Notes: generated from the sequence alone by a model not told the origin. Shown: positions 16,761 through 25,614, numbered from the stretch's first letter. The stretch is 64,000 bases of DNA from Bacillus sp. 1NLA3E (GCF_000242895.2 NC_021171.1:3010001-3074000); one strand, 5' to 3'. Translations and numbers: made by a program.

Positions 16761-17042
16761 TTAAGAAGAAAAATCAAAATAATTTCTCTTCAACAATCGA
16801 GGTAAGCTCATTAATTCCTTAAAACTTATTGTATTTCCGATTAGCTTTGTATCTACTAAAAACAATTGATCTTCGATTTCTTTAATGATGCTGTCGGGTT
16901 GGTACACCATGCCACATTCCTGGCAAATAATCGCGGGTGTCATCGTAATTTCGATCGTCTTTGACCCATCTGGCAGTTCCCAATAAACTATTTTCTCACC
17001 GCTGCTTGCGTTTCCTCCACACCACTCACATTTACTATCCAT
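16761..17042 (-). CDS. yokU: YokU-family protein, copy 2
   Basis: A 93-residue YokU with CEWCGG and CQECGMVYQ intact and the family end [11 protein letters not shown]. It differs from copy 1 at roughly one residue in six. The start ATG follows TAGGTGA by 6 bases, a better ribosome binding site than copy 1 has. It starts ten bases after the stop of the kamA fragment upstream. The gene is intact, so this copy could be expressed. Confidence 0.85.
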   Translation of the reverse strand: MDSKCEWCGGNASSGEKIVYWELPDGSKTIEITMTPAIICQECGMVYQPDSIIKEIEDQLFLVDTKLIGNTISFKELMSLPRLLKRNYFDFSS

Positions 17043-17052
17043 AACGAATCAC

Positions 17053-17500
17053 CTACTCATTTCCCGTTGATTCATTTTTTTCATTCTTAATATTGATTGA
17101 TTTTTGCTGCGCTTTAAATTTCTTTTCTTTTAATTCGTCCCGTTTTTCACGTTTATCCTTTAGAGAGGAATGCTGCGGGTCTTTCTGGTACTTTTGCCTT
17201 CTATCGAGACGATGAAGATCTTCCGGGATGAGGTTGAATTTACTATCATTCATTATAGCGGATATACCGATATTGGATTGGTACTCTTCATAATCCGGAT
17301 ATACACCTTTAAAGTAGCCTTCCGCTGTGCCTGGTATATAGTTTTGTGGTTCTGGGTAGGATGTTATCACACCTTCAAAATTCCGTAGTACCACTTTATC
17401 TGCACTTTGTGAAATTAGATAATTTGGTTGTAACGCGATTTTCCCTCCCCCACCAGGTGCATCGCAAACGAAGGTAGGGACTGCGTTTTTTATTGTAAGT
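17053..17500 (-). pseudogene. kamA': kamA 3' fragment, copy 2
   Basis: Reads [20 protein letters not shown], then the [12 protein letters not shown] block and the basic tail, in one uninterrupted frame, and begins at the same break as copy 1. The preceding hairpin CTGCAAATCAAGATAATTAT...CTTGGTTTGCAG lies at 17,519-17,555. Compared with copy 3, the 60 bases around [14 protein letters not shown] differ mostly at third codon positions, so the two copies descend from separately evolved kamA genes rather than a recent tandem duplication. Confidence 0.8.
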
Positions 17501-17712
17501 ACTTTTAAATAACTAAAAACTGCAAACCAAGAAAATAATTATCTTGATTTGCAGCTTTAATTATACATAATGATTATTTGTCATGCTTTCGATTAGTTAT
17601 ATAAAAAATGTTTCTGCACTCCACTTGGCTTGAGTGTTGGTCGCAGACATATTGATGTAGCGGTGTTTACCTTTTTAATTTTCTATAGTAAATTCTACAA
17701 CAATCGCGCCCT

Positions 17713-17988
17713 TTAATTTAGGAACGCTTTCCCTTTGCACTCCAGTAATTGACAAGAGCCAATGGAATAATAAGAGGAATAATAATAAAAAAACGAGAAA
17801 GTCCAAAGTATATCTAAAATTAATACTATATTGTTACAGCCCTGCGTCCCACATACAGATTCCCGTAATCCTCTTTCATTTATGGCTGAAAAATAACCCC
17901 CTAGTCTCATTCCAAATAAGAAAAACCATACAATAACAATTGCAATTGAAATTATAATAAGTTTAGATTTGGTTCCTCCTCGTTCCAT
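17713..17988 (-). CDS. Small membrane protein with a possible C-terminal frameshift
   Basis: The 91-residue reading begins MERGGTKSKLIIISIAIVIV (first membrane helix) and continues RLGGYFSAINERG to ILDILWTFSF. After a run of seven T in coding sense (about 17,789-17,795) the frame becomes odd (FYYYSSYYSIGSCQLLE). Another frame continues more naturally as IIIPLIIPLALVNYWSAKGK with a basic end. This suggests a one-step slip in the T run, by mutation or sequencing error. It is likely a two-helix membrane protein of unknown role. Confidence 0.5.
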   Translation of the reverse strand: MERGGTKSKLIIISIAIVIVWFFLFGMRLGGYFSAINERGLRESVCGTQGCNNIVLILDILWTFSFFYYYSSYYSIGSCQLLECKGKAFLN

Positions 17989-18069
17989 TTACAATCCCCC
18001 TGTTCACTTCATCATCCTTCCCATCATTTTAACATAAATATCCAATTATCTTTGGGGAAGATCCTCAAG

Positions 18070-18136
18070 AATCTGGCCCAATTCATTAAGAAGAGCGCAT
18101 TTCTTACTGCAGAAATGCGCCCGATTGCGAAATAAG
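18070..18136. repeat. Hairpin repeat, copy 10
   Basis: TCTGGCCC, perfect arms GCGCATTTCT (18,095-18,104) and AGAAATGCGC (18,111-18,120), then CCGATTGCGAAATAAG. It lies between the small membrane-protein gene and the ABC permease gene, on the terminator side of the latter. Confidence 0.8.
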
Positions 18137-18236
18137 AAGAGTATATTTCTTTTTCTACAAAGTGGTTTATGAATCCCTATGACATATAGGACATAATATT
18201 GCAGGCAATTGATTTAACACCCTGAGCTTTTGTTGT

Positions 18237-18944
18237 TTAATCGAACCTACGTTTTCTATAAATAACTACCGTAATAACTATTGATACAGCTACCCAAACG
18301 AATAGTACAAGTATATTTTCGATGATTTCACTAAAGCCTTCTCCATTGCCTAATCCAAACCAAATGGTATTTAGTTGTTCATTTGGTAAATAATCAATAA
18401 TCTTTAAAATAGTTTCGTTTTCCACCATTGCTTTAAGCATAGTTCCCATCCCAAAGACTACTAATACAGGCATTCCAATAATACTCGTTTCCATTACTGT
18501 TCTTGAAAGCAAGCCAAGAATGGTTCCAGTCGCAAGATAAAAAAACAATCCCAATAATACACTTAATACAAATAACGGAGGCGACGGAACCTTGTAGTCA
18601 GATAAAAAAATGGTGCCAATAATAACAACAATTGTCATAATAGCAGATAATGCACTTTTTCCTACGAAAATTTCAGCTGTACTAGCAGGCGATAATAACA
18701 ATCCTCTCAGTGTATTTTTCTCTTTTTCTTCTGCTACCATTGCAGCTTGAATAAAAGCGCCTGCAATGACAAGAGCGAGATTGATTGGATATGTTGTAAA
18801 GACTACATTTTCTTCACCCATACGACTTAACATTGCTGCAAAAACTAAAGGGATTGCTAATGTAAAGATTATGTAGGAATTTCTTTGTAGGTCTTTCCAA
18901 TCCTTTATAAATATGGCGTTTACTCGTTTAAAAGAAAATGTCAT
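18237..18944 (-). CDS. ABC-2 type permease
   Basis: This 235-residue membrane subunit has about six helices in the ABC-2 layout: a cytoplasmic start (AIFIKDWKDLQRNSYIIFTLAIPLVF), then AMVAEEKEKNTLRGLLLSPAS with the conserved EKE..T...L..SP coupling motif (around 70-90), and four more helices. It partners with the ATPase whose stop overlaps its ATG by four bases. The substrate is unknown; lipids, polyketides and peptides are usual for the class. Confidence 0.85.
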   Translation of the reverse strand: MTFSFKRVNAIFIKDWKDLQRNSYIIFTLAIPLVFAAMLSRMGEENVVFTTYPINLALVIAGAFIQAAMVAEEKEKNTLRGLLLSPASTAEIFVGKSALSAIMTIVVIIGTIFLSDYKVPSPPLFVLSVLLGLFFYLATGTILGLLSRTVMETSIIGMPVLVVFGMGTMLKAMVENETILKIIDYLPNEQLNTIWFGLGNGEGFSEIIENILVLFVWVAVSIVITVVIYRKRRFD

Positions 18945-19789
18945 GATAAATTCCTCCCTGTTAATTGTACAAAAATGTCTCCAAGTGTCGGCTCATTTGA
19001 GTGAATTGTTAAAATCTTCCCATTTTCCATATATCGGTATATTTCTTTTGCTCCTTCTTCGTTTTTATTAACAACTACTGTACGATTTCCTTTTAATAAA
19101 AGGGAAATCGTTGTGTTTTCTTGTTGTATTTTTACATTTTGGGGTGTATCCAATAGCATGATCTCCCCATTATTCAAGAACGCAACTCGATCACAAAGGT
19201 TTTCTGCTTCTTGCATGTCATGGGTTGTTAAAAAAATGGTGGCCCCTTCTTGATTCAATTTTTTCAGGCCCGCATGAATATGCTTTGTATTTACAGGATC
19301 TAAGGCAGAAGTTGGTTCGTCTAAAAAGAGAAGATCAGGTTTATGTAAGATGGCTCTTGCTAATGTCACCCTTTGCTTCATTCCTTTTGATAGTTTTTGA
19401 ACTGGTTTCTTTTTATCTTGTATTAGATTAACAGATTCAAGAACCTCATTGATTTTACTTTTGTCTACATCATATAAATCACAATATAATGCAAGGTTAT
19501 CGTAGATACTAAGTCGCTCGTAAAGGCCACTATTATCCGTTAAGATTCCGATTCTCGTCATATAAGTTGAATCGTTTAATTTATGGATTGGTTGACCAAA
19601 CACCATAACCTCTCCAGCTGTTGGATGAAGTTGGGCTGTTAAAATTTTAATGGTTGTCGTTTTACCGGAACCACTTGGTCCTAAGAAGCCAATTGTTTCT
19701 CCTTTTTTCACTTCAAAGTTTACATTTTTCAAGGCCATCTTGTTTTCAAATGATTTAACAAGCTCTCTTACTTCGATAACATTTTCCAT
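18941..19789 (-). CDS. ABC transporter ATPase (DrrA/CcmA type)
   Basis: The ATG at 19,789 (MENVIEVREL) is 8 bases after AAAGGAG and is preferred to starts 6 and 21 bases upstream. About 282 residues: Walker A GPSGSGKTT, signature LSKGMKQRV, Walker B LLFLDEP, H-loop TTHD, and a C-terminal substrate-linked domain of about 80 residues. It pairs with the ABC-2 permease downstream. Upstream are a good promoter (TTGATA, 17 bases, TATTTA) and a pair of direct repeats that look like a LytTR operator. Confidence 0.9.
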   Translation of the reverse strand: MENVIEVRELVKSFENKMALKNVNFEVKKGETIGFLGPSGSGKTTTIKILTAQLHPTAGEVMVFGQPIHKLNDSTYMTRIGILTDNSGLYERLSIYDNLALYCDLYDVDKSKINEVLESVNLIQDKKKPVQKLSKGMKQRVTLARAILHKPDLLFLDEPTSALDPVNTKHIHAGLKKLNQEGATIFLTTHDMQEAENLCDRVAFLNNGEIMLLDTPQNVKIQQENTTISLLLKGNRTVVVNKNEEGAKEIYRYMENGKILTIHSNEPTLGDIFVQLTGRNLS

Positions 19790-19881
19790 TTTCATTACTC
19801 CTTTTGCCATTTTTTCTTTTTTGATTCAAGTTTAGCTAAATATTAAACAAATGCAGTAATATCAAGGTGAAAAGAGTATAA

Positions 19882-19917
19882 GAATGGATGAATGGAACCA
19901 AATTTCGGGTGAATGGA
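19882..19917 (-). promoter_or_regulatory. Candidate LytTR operator of the ABC-2 exporter
   Basis: On the minus strand TCCATTCA occurs twice with starts exactly 21 bases apart (plus-strand TGAATGGA at 19,889-19,896 and 19,910-19,917), and a third partial copy, TCCATTC, abuts at 19,882-19,888. LytTR regulators bind short direct repeats two helical turns apart. The site is just upstream of the -35 box TTGATA, a typical activator position. Confidence 0.6.
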
Positions 19918-19962
19918 TCATGTTTTCCTTCCTAAAATGCGCTTTTAGTCATGAATAGAATG

Positions 19963-21108
19963 TTAAATCCCGATAATATTTTTCAACTCATTTAATTTTC
20001 CTTTGGATAATGGAACAGAACTTTTCTTAGAATCTTCAAGAATGAGACTATAGCTATTTCTAGTCCAAGTAATCACTTCACGTACTTTTTGTAAATTGAC
20101 AATATAGGATCGATGGCAACGAAAAAATCCAAATGGTTGTAATCGTTCAGATAGGTCATTCAATGTAATGGAACAGGGAAAGACTTCTCCATTTACATGT
20201 AGGTTTGAAATTCCTTCATTACTCTCGACTAAGACAATCTCCGTGGGATCAAATAGGATAATCTTTTCATTTACTTTTGCTGGAATCTTTTCAAACCGCA
20301 ACGGTCTGCGGATTACAGTAGCTTTCTCTTCAGCTTGTTTTTTATCCTCATATACCTCTTCAAAATTTGAATTAACTATTTCTTCACTTGGTATTTCAGT
20401 ATTTATTATCGGCAGCGAATCAATTGCTTGGTTTTCTATTGAAACGGAATTCAAAATTACCCTTTCCTCTTCCATGACATCAATTTTTTTTAAGCCTTCA
20501 TCGTTAAGACGGTAAACAGTATTGGTCATGGAAATGGCACTTTCAAAGTTGTTTGTCGTAATGAGTACTGCTTTTCCTTGCCTTTTGAATTCCTCTAATA
20601 CTCTTTGCATAATGATTTTGCTTTCTAAATCAATATTTTGATCAGGCTCTTCCATAAGGAGTAAATCTGGGTGGTGCAAAATGACTCTAGCAAGTTGTAA
20701 CCGTTTTTTTTCTGAATAAGAAAGATTGTTAATTTTCGTTCTCACTTTCTCAGCTAAACTAACTTTTTGAATAAGTGAATTAATCTCTATATCGACATTA
20801 TATAAATTTTTAAAAAATGTTAGGTACTCTCTCGGTGTAAGTCGGTCATACAAAGCTTCATTCAATAAAAATAACCCTACACGGTTAGATAGGCTTTTAA
20901 AACAATGGTTTAAAGGCAGGCCTTCTAGCAATACCTCCCCATTCGAAATGGGTATCTCTCCAATAATCATCATTATTAACTGCTTTCCAACCTCATTATT
21001 GCACTGAATCGCTATAACTTCTTCTTTATGAATATCTAAATCTATCTTTGGAAATATAATCGTGTTTCCTTTACTTTTTTCAATTTGTTTTATTTGCAAT
21101 AGGGTCAT
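19963..21108 (-). CDS. ABC-ATPase-like/LytTR fusion regulator
   Basis: The ATG at 21,108 gives 381 residues. Residues 1-210 follow an ABC ATPase, but the key sites are worn: Walker A reads CNNEVGKQL instead of GxxGxGKST, and the signature reads LSYSEKKRL instead of LSGGQ, while LLLMEEPD (Walker B) and TTNN (H-loop position) remain in outline. The last 100 residues are a LytTR DNA-binding domain (PFGFFRCHRSYIVNLQKV). Such fusions sit next to ABC-2 exporters in Bacilli. The ATPase half probably senses or docks rather than transports. It is upstream of and co-oriented with the exporter genes. Confidence 0.85.
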   Translation of the reverse strand: MTLLQIKQIEKSKGNTIIFPKIDLDIHKEEVIAIQCNNEVGKQLIMMIIGEIPISNGEVLLEGLPLNHCFKSLSNRVGLFLLNEALYDRLTPREYLTFFKNLYNVDIEINSLIQKVSLAEKVRTKINNLSYSEKKRLQLARVILHHPDLLLMEEPDQNIDLESKIIMQRVLEEFKRQGKAVLITTNNFESAISMTNTVYRLNDEGLKKIDVMEEERVILNSVSIENQAIDSLPIINTEIPSEEIVNSNFEEVYEDKKQAEEKATVIRRPLRFEKIPAKVNEKIILFDPTEIVLVESNEGISNLHVNGEVFPCSITLNDLSERLQPFGFFRCHRSYIVNLQKVREVITWTRNSYSLILEDSKKSSVPLSKGKLNELKNIIGI

Positions 21109-21493
21109 GTGATCATACACCTCAATTAAGAATGAATTTTATTTCCAGAATAATTAATATCTGTAAAGATTTGTCTATGATTAAAAGCCTAATACTCATT
21201 CATTGGAATTTCAATTATTAAAATTAGATAATAGTGAAATTTATCGTTCCTGTTAGTGAAACCTGTTACTCCATTAAATGGCCCGATGGTTGATTAAGAA
21301 AAATAAAGGTATGATCAAACAATCTAGAACTTTTTAAAACATTCTACCCCAACATATACAAGGCTATTGATTTTCTATATTTTATTTAACATATCAAATT
21401 TAAAATATTTCCTCTGGAAGCGTTGAAGTCATTTAATAAATATGAAAAAATGACACCCATTCCTGAGTGCCATTTAAAAGTTTGAAAGAATCC
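21109..21493. other. Gene-free stretch between the LytTR regulator and yokU copy 3
   Basis: It holds the regulator's upstream region, a truncated hairpin repeat (ACTCCATTAAATGGCCCGATGG near 21,271-21,292, without its right arm) and the yokU terminator AAAATGACACCCATTCCTGAG with GTGCCATTT (21,450-21,478). Nothing else is recognisable. Confidence 0.5.
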
Positions 21494-21775
21494 TTATGAA
21501 GAAAAATCAAAATAATTTCTCTTCAACAATCTAGGTAATGCCATTAATTCCTTATAACTAATCGAATTTCCGATTTTCCTTGTATCAACTAAAAACAATT
21601 GATCTTCAATTTCTTTTATGATGTTTTCGGGCTGGTACACCATGTCACATTTCTGGCAGATAACCGCTGGTGTCATCGTAATTTCGATCGCCCTTGACCC
21701 ATTAGGCAGCTCCCAATAAACAGTATTCTCACCGCTTTTTGCGTTTCCACCGCACCACTCACATTTAATCGCCAT
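21494..21775 (-). CDS. yokU: YokU-family protein, copy 3
   Basis: [10 protein letters not shown] start at ATG 21,775 after AAGGTGA; the second pair is CQKC in a [16 protein letters not shown] context. All family blocks are intact. Unlike copies 1 and 2, the start overlaps the end of the upstream kamA fragment by 11 bases because that fragment has a longer tail. The gene precedes, on the right, the toxin module at 22.5-24.6 kb. Confidence 0.85.
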   Translation of the reverse strand: MAIKCEWCGGNAKSGENTVYWELPNGSRAIEITMTPAVICQKCDMVYQPENIIKEIEDQLFLVDTRKIGNSISYKELMALPRLLKRNYFDFSS

Positions 21776-22236
21776 CACGAATCACCTTCTCATTAACCGT
21801 TGATTCATTGTTTTGGTCTTCAATATTTGTTGATTTTTGCTGTGCTTTAAATTTCTTTTCTTTTAATTCGTCCCGTTTTTCGCGTTTATCCTTTAGAGAA
21901 GAATGCTGCGGGTCTTTCTGGTACTTTTGCCTTCTATCGAGACGATGAAGATCTTCCGGGATGAGGTTGAATTTACTGTCATTCATAATAGCGGATATAC
22001 CGACATTGGATTGGTACTTTTCATAATCAGGATATACACCTTTAAAGTAGCCTTCCGCTGTGCCTGGTATATAGTTTTGTGGTTCTGGGTAGGATGTTAT
22101 CACCCCTTCAAAATTCCTCAACACTACCTTATCCGCACTCTGAGAAATCAGATAATTCGGCTGAAGCGAAATCTTCCCTCCCCCACCAGGTGCATCGCAA
22201 ACGAAGGTAGGGACTGCGTTTTTTATTGTAAGTACT
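21765..22236 (-). pseudogene. kamA': kamA 3' fragment, copy 3
   Basis: Same break before NAVPTFV, same blocks and a longer tail ([14 protein letters not shown]) than copy 1. The stretch 22,110-22,180 uses different synonymous codons from copy 2 while keeping [16 protein letters not shown]. The hairpin CTGCAAATCAAGATAG...TTGGTTTGCAG precedes it at 22,252-22,288, and the following 90 bases also match copy 2, so the shared unit extends past the hairpin. Confidence 0.8.
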
Positions 22237-22493
22237 TTTAAATAACTAAAAGCTGCAAACCAAGAAAAAAACTATCTTGATTTGCAGCTTTAATTATACA
22301 TAATGATTATTTGTCATGCTTTCGATTAAGTTATATAAAAAATGTTTCTGCACTCCACTTGGCTTGAATAGTGATTGCAGACAGATTAATGTAGTAGTGA
22401 GTTCACTGTGATGATACTTCATACATTAAAAATATCATATCGCCTATTTCTCGAACTTTTCATCCTTAACTTACTTTAGGTATTTTTTTTTCT

Positions 22494-22964
22494 TTATTCC
22501 AGCTTGGCAAGATATTTTTCTAAATGTTTTTTTCCAGAATTGCTTTTAGGCATAATGCCAAGATTCTTATATTTCCAAATAGTTTTTCTTTCATGCGGGT
22601 CTTTATTTGTAAGATCATCATAATTATAATCAATCTTAAACTTTCCTAACTTATCCAATACCAAAGTGAAATTCGACCAAGGCTCTTGACCATTAATATT
22701 AAACTCTCTCCAAAGTTCCTGAATAAAATCTACTAATAGATGCCATTTTTCTGAGTATTCTAGTTCACTTATTGTAAATAGTTCAGTTATTCCATGGCTG
22801 TATATTGGTTTGTCACTGCCTTCAGGGTAATAATAAAAGTAAGTAGACTGAGATCCTTCAACTACCTCACCGTATAAATAAACCTTGGACCAGTCTTCTG
22901 GAATAGTATCTACAACAACCTCAGCTATCTTCTGATATAATCTATCTAATTGTTCATCATTCAT
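22494..22964 (-). CDS. YezG/DUF600-family immunity protein
   Basis: The start is the ATG at 22,964 (MNDEQLDRLYQKIAEVV), with GGGGGG upstream; it overlaps the toxin stop by eight bases, which couples translation. About 156 residues: DTIPEDWSKVYLYGEV, STYFYYYPEGSDKPIYSHGI, ELWREFNINGQEPWSNFTL and a C-terminal HERKTIWKYKNLGIMP all fit the YezG/DUF600 family. Members act as antitoxins of LXG or WXG nuclease toxins, for example YezG with YeeF. It should bind and block the nuclease domain of the gene just upstream. Confidence 0.9.
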   Translation of the reverse strand: MNDEQLDRLYQKIAEVVVDTIPEDWSKVYLYGEVVEGSQSTYFYYYPEGSDKPIYSHGITELFTISELEYSEKWHLLVDFIQELWREFNINGQEPWSNFTLVLDKLGKFKIDYNYDDLTNKDPHERKTIWKYKNLGIMPKSNSGKKHLEKYLAKLE

Positions 22965-24273
22965 CTTTCTTGCCCCCCGGTACATTATCAAATCTTCTAA
23001 TTTCCCATTCATCATCACCAATTTTATACTTAATATCGAAACTTATTGGACGTTGTGAGTCTTCCATATAATTTGGGGTTATCTTCACCTTCACATCATC
23101 ACCTAGTTTAAGTGCATCTGTCCATGTATTCTCAAGTTTCTTCCATTCACCTTTGTTTAGATTCCCATTCATTGGAACAAGATTATCCAGACCACCAGAC
23201 CCTTTGAAAATATTTGCAATTAAATGACCACCTTCATCATCTGGCAATCTATTTTCTCTTCCAACAACCTTTTGGGCATATTTATTTCTTTTGCCATCTC
23301 CAAATTTGAGAGTGCCTTCAGCACTAGAGATCCGACCTTGACAATCTGTTTTATAATTGTAGCCTTCTTTACTTGTGTACTCAACATCAGGTTTTAATAC
23401 TTTCTTACGACCATTCCTAGTATAATGATCACCGTAATTTACTTTATGAACAGATTTATCCGTAACCTTAGTATCTCTCCAAACCGACCTATTGTCAGCT
23501 TCTCCTCTTGTCATTTTAACAAAAAAGTCCTTCGTCCCGCCAAAAGCTTCTCCTATTGTTTTCGATGGAATAGCCCCAATTGTTGTCACCACCTGCGGAT
23601 TAATAACAGGCAAACGAAAATCAACTATTTGCCTTACTGTTCGCTCCATCCAAAGCTCGGTTGCAGCCAGTGGCGCTTTGACTACTTCCTTGTATATCCC
23701 TTTAAAAACCTCAAGGACTTTCTTCGTATTCAAGACATTTTTCATGCTATAAAAAGTAGGAAGGTTTTTCGCAAAAGCTGAAAGTCCGAACTTGGTACCA
23801 GCATTTACTCCTTTGACAGCAACCTTCCCACCAACACCTACAACCTTTGCAGGTGGAAAAAGAGATAATGCCAGCATCCCGGTTGCCAGTAGCCGATCTC
23901 CAACGGAAACCTTTTCCCCCGTAATAGGATCATATTCACTGAATATCCTTTGAGCGTCATAATAGCCCAACATCTCAAGGCCAAACTCCCCGGCCTTCAT
24001 TGCGAGATTCTTCTCGGCCTGATTCATGGCTGCTTCAGTTTTCTTAACCAACTGCTGAGCATAATCAAGCTTTTCTCTGTATTTATGTATTACTTGCTTA
24101 TAGGTGGCCTCAATATCCTGAATTCTTTTCGTGGATACACCGGGTATATTCGAAAGCAATGAGGTCAAATCCACGTTTAGATGACGAATTGCCTCTCTAC
24201 ACTTATCTTCTACCTTACCTATTATACTAGCAAACTGTTTTAAATCCTCATCATTCACCTTAATCTTGCTCAT
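22957..24273 (-). CDS. Polymorphic toxin: helical/PT-TG N terminus with NucA-type nuclease domain
   Basis: The 438-residue toxin has an N-terminal WXG-like helical hairpin (1-95, with SNIPGVSTKRIQ as turn), then a pre-toxin TG segment (YDPITGEKVSVGDRLLATGM, about 112-150), a linker, and a C-terminal DNA/RNA non-specific endonuclease domain. The last has DDEGGHLIANIF (catalytic His350), LVPMNGNLNKGEWKKLEN and a QRPISFDIKY strand. Such toxins are exported by the type VII (Esx/YukAB) system and kill competing cells. The 105-residue helical partner is encoded directly upstream and the immunity gene downstream; no secretion genes are in the window. Confidence 0.88.
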   Translation of the reverse strand: MSKIKVNDEDLKQFASIIGKVEDKCREAIRHLNVDLTSLLSNIPGVSTKRIQDIEATYKQVIHKYREKLDYAQQLVKKTEAAMNQAEKNLAMKAGEFGLEMLGYYDAQRIFSEYDPITGEKVSVGDRLLATGMLALSLFPPAKVVGVGGKVAVKGVNAGTKFGLSAFAKNLPTFYSMKNVLNTKKVLEVFKGIYKEVVKAPLAATELWMERTVRQIVDFRLPVINPQVVTTIGAIPSKTIGEAFGGTKDFFVKMTRGEADNRSVWRDTKVTDKSVHKVNYGDHYTRNGRKKVLKPDVEYTSKEGYNYKTDCQGRISSAEGTLKFGDGKRNKYAQKVVGRENRLPDDEGGHLIANIFKGSGGLDNLVPMNGNLNKGEWKKLENTWTDALKLGDDVKVKITPNYMEDSQRPISFDIKYKIGDDEWEIRRFDNVPGGKKDE

Positions 24274-24587
24274 CTTAACTCATCTACTTTTCCTTGAAGC
24301 TTACGAATCTCTTTATTTACCTCAGCGAGTAGCTCTTCACCTAAATAATAAATATTTCGTTCTAGACCAATTAACTCATTCGCAATAGTATCATAATCCA
24401 CTCTTGCATCACCTTCCCAAGGTGTGACAAAGGTAGAGTGTGCATTACGGTACATTCTTTTTCCAATTTCCAAATCTTCTTTTGCCTGTTTCACATTCGA
24501 CCGGTAACCTTCTAATATAGGAATCTTTACTTGATAGAGCTTTCGTTTCGCGACCCTTTCCACTTCATCGACAAGTTTGATTTTCAT
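24270..24587 (-). CDS. WXG100-like/YwqH-type helical partner of the toxin
   Basis: This 105-residue, almost entirely helical protein has a central turn TPWEGDARVDYD (residues 55-66) that stands where WXG proteins carry their WxG motif. Charged heptads on both sides suggest a helical hairpin. Its stop overlaps the toxin ATG by four bases. Small helical proteins encoded just before LXG or PT-TG toxins act as targeting partners for type VII secretion. It heads the three-gene toxin operon. Confidence 0.75.
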   Translation of the reverse strand: MKIKLVDEVERVAKRKLYQVKIPILEGYRSNVKQAKEDLEIGKRMYRNAHSTFVTPWEGDARVDYDTIANELIGLERNIYYLGEELLAEVNKEIRKLQGKVDELR

Positions 24588-24725
24588 CGTCTCCTCTCAT
24601 ATTATCTTATATTTCATATTACCAAAATTACCCACAATCAACATAAATAATTTACATAATCTTACTTCTTTTAGCTGATAAAAACAAAATAGCACCCATT
24701 ACTGAGTGCCATTTATACACAAATC

Positions 24726-25043
24726 CTAAGAAGAAAAATCAAAATAATTTTTCTTCAACAATCTTGGTAATATCATTAATTCCTTAAAATTGATTGAATT
24801 TCCGATGATACTTGTATCCACTAAAAACAATTGATCTTCAATTTCTTTTATGATGTTGTCTGGCTGGTACACCATGTCACATTCCTGGCAGATATTTTGT
24901 ATTTCATCATCCTTTAGGTTCTTTGTTCTGCTCCGGTACTGTATCCAGTTGTGATTACATTCCCTAAAATCAATAAACCCAGGATCCCCTGATTCGCCAA
25001 TATACCTTACTCCCTCTACACTAATTCCCTGAATTTGTTTCAT
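24726..25043 (-). CDS. Chimeric protein: foreign N terminus joined to the C-terminal half of YokU (copy 4)
   Basis: Residues 1-48 (GVRYIGESGDPGFIDFRECN, NWIQYRSRTKNLKDDEIQ) are unlike YokU. From NICQECDMVYQPDNIIKEIE the sequence is a standard YokU C-terminal half ending LLKKNYFDFSS, followed by the usual terminator (24,693-24,715). The first CxxC pair is lost. The frame is open, with a start ATG at 25,043. It is the scar of recombination inside yokU, at about 24,895. It may be translated; activity is doubtful. Confidence 0.7.
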   Translation of the reverse strand: MKQIQGISVEGVRYIGESGDPGFIDFRECNHNWIQYRSRTKNLKDDEIQNICQECDMVYQPDNIIKEIEDQLFLVDTSIIGNSINFKELMILPRLLKKNYFDFSS

Positions 25044-25189
25044 AGCTACACCTTTAATCCTTCTTTAGTTAGTGATTATGATATATTTAACCAAAACGGC
25101 TTACTTCTCCTTCTTGAACTAAACTGACCGTTCTTTAAGTGTAGAATTTCACAATTTCTTCTAAACTTTTACCTTGATATCAAGGAGTT

Positions 25190-25259
25190 GTTCCCAATCT
25201 GGCCCATAACAAAAATAGCGCATCTCTTGTTCAGATTTGCGCCCTATTCTGGAACATAG
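25190..25259. repeat. Hairpin repeat, copy 11
   Basis: AATCTGGCCCATAAC, arms GCGCATCT and AGATTTGCGC, then CCTATTCTGGAACATAG. It is preceded by the companion segment TTTAAGTGTAGAATTTCACA..CCTTGATATCAAGG (25,134-25,186), also found near 4,060 and 26,400. Confidence 0.75.
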
Positions 25260-25275
25260 ATATATGTTTATATTC

Positions 25276-25563
25276 CTATTGATTCATTACAACATATCCA
25301 ATCCATCCAATTAATAAAATGTTTGGTGAGATCAGCAATGCCGATAGCCACCTGATGTTTTTTCTTAGGGAAAAAGCAGCTCCAAGGTAAAAGAATGGAA
25401 ATATCAAACCCCACCATTCAAAACGTGGTGTTGCAGCTAAGTAGAGTGATAATGGTGTTATAAGTAGGCAGGAAATCACAAGAAATATTGGCTTCTTCAA
25501 ACCTAAAGCTTTAAATGAGAATAAAATTGAAGCAATAATAAATGGCCAAAATAATAATCCCAT
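25276..25563 (-). CDS. Small polytopic membrane protein, 95 aa
   Basis: Starts at ATG 25,563 after AGGAGG. Four hydrophobic segments are visible: FWPFIIASILFSF, PIFLVISCLLITPLSLYLA, GLIFPFFYLGAAFSL and ALLISPNILLIGWIGYVVM. The short loops PRFEWWG and RKNIRW may face opposite sides. No family motif is recognised. It forms a run of three small membrane genes with 25,615 and 25,931. Confidence 0.6.
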   Translation of the reverse strand: MGLLFWPFIIASILFSFKALGLKKPIFLVISCLLITPLSLYLAATPRFEWWGLIFPFFYLGAAFSLRKNIRWLSALLISPNILLIGWIGYVVMNQ

Positions 25564-25614
25564 AGAAGTCCTCCTTAAGTTTTTCTCAAAACTTGAATAA
25601 CGAATTAGTATTTA

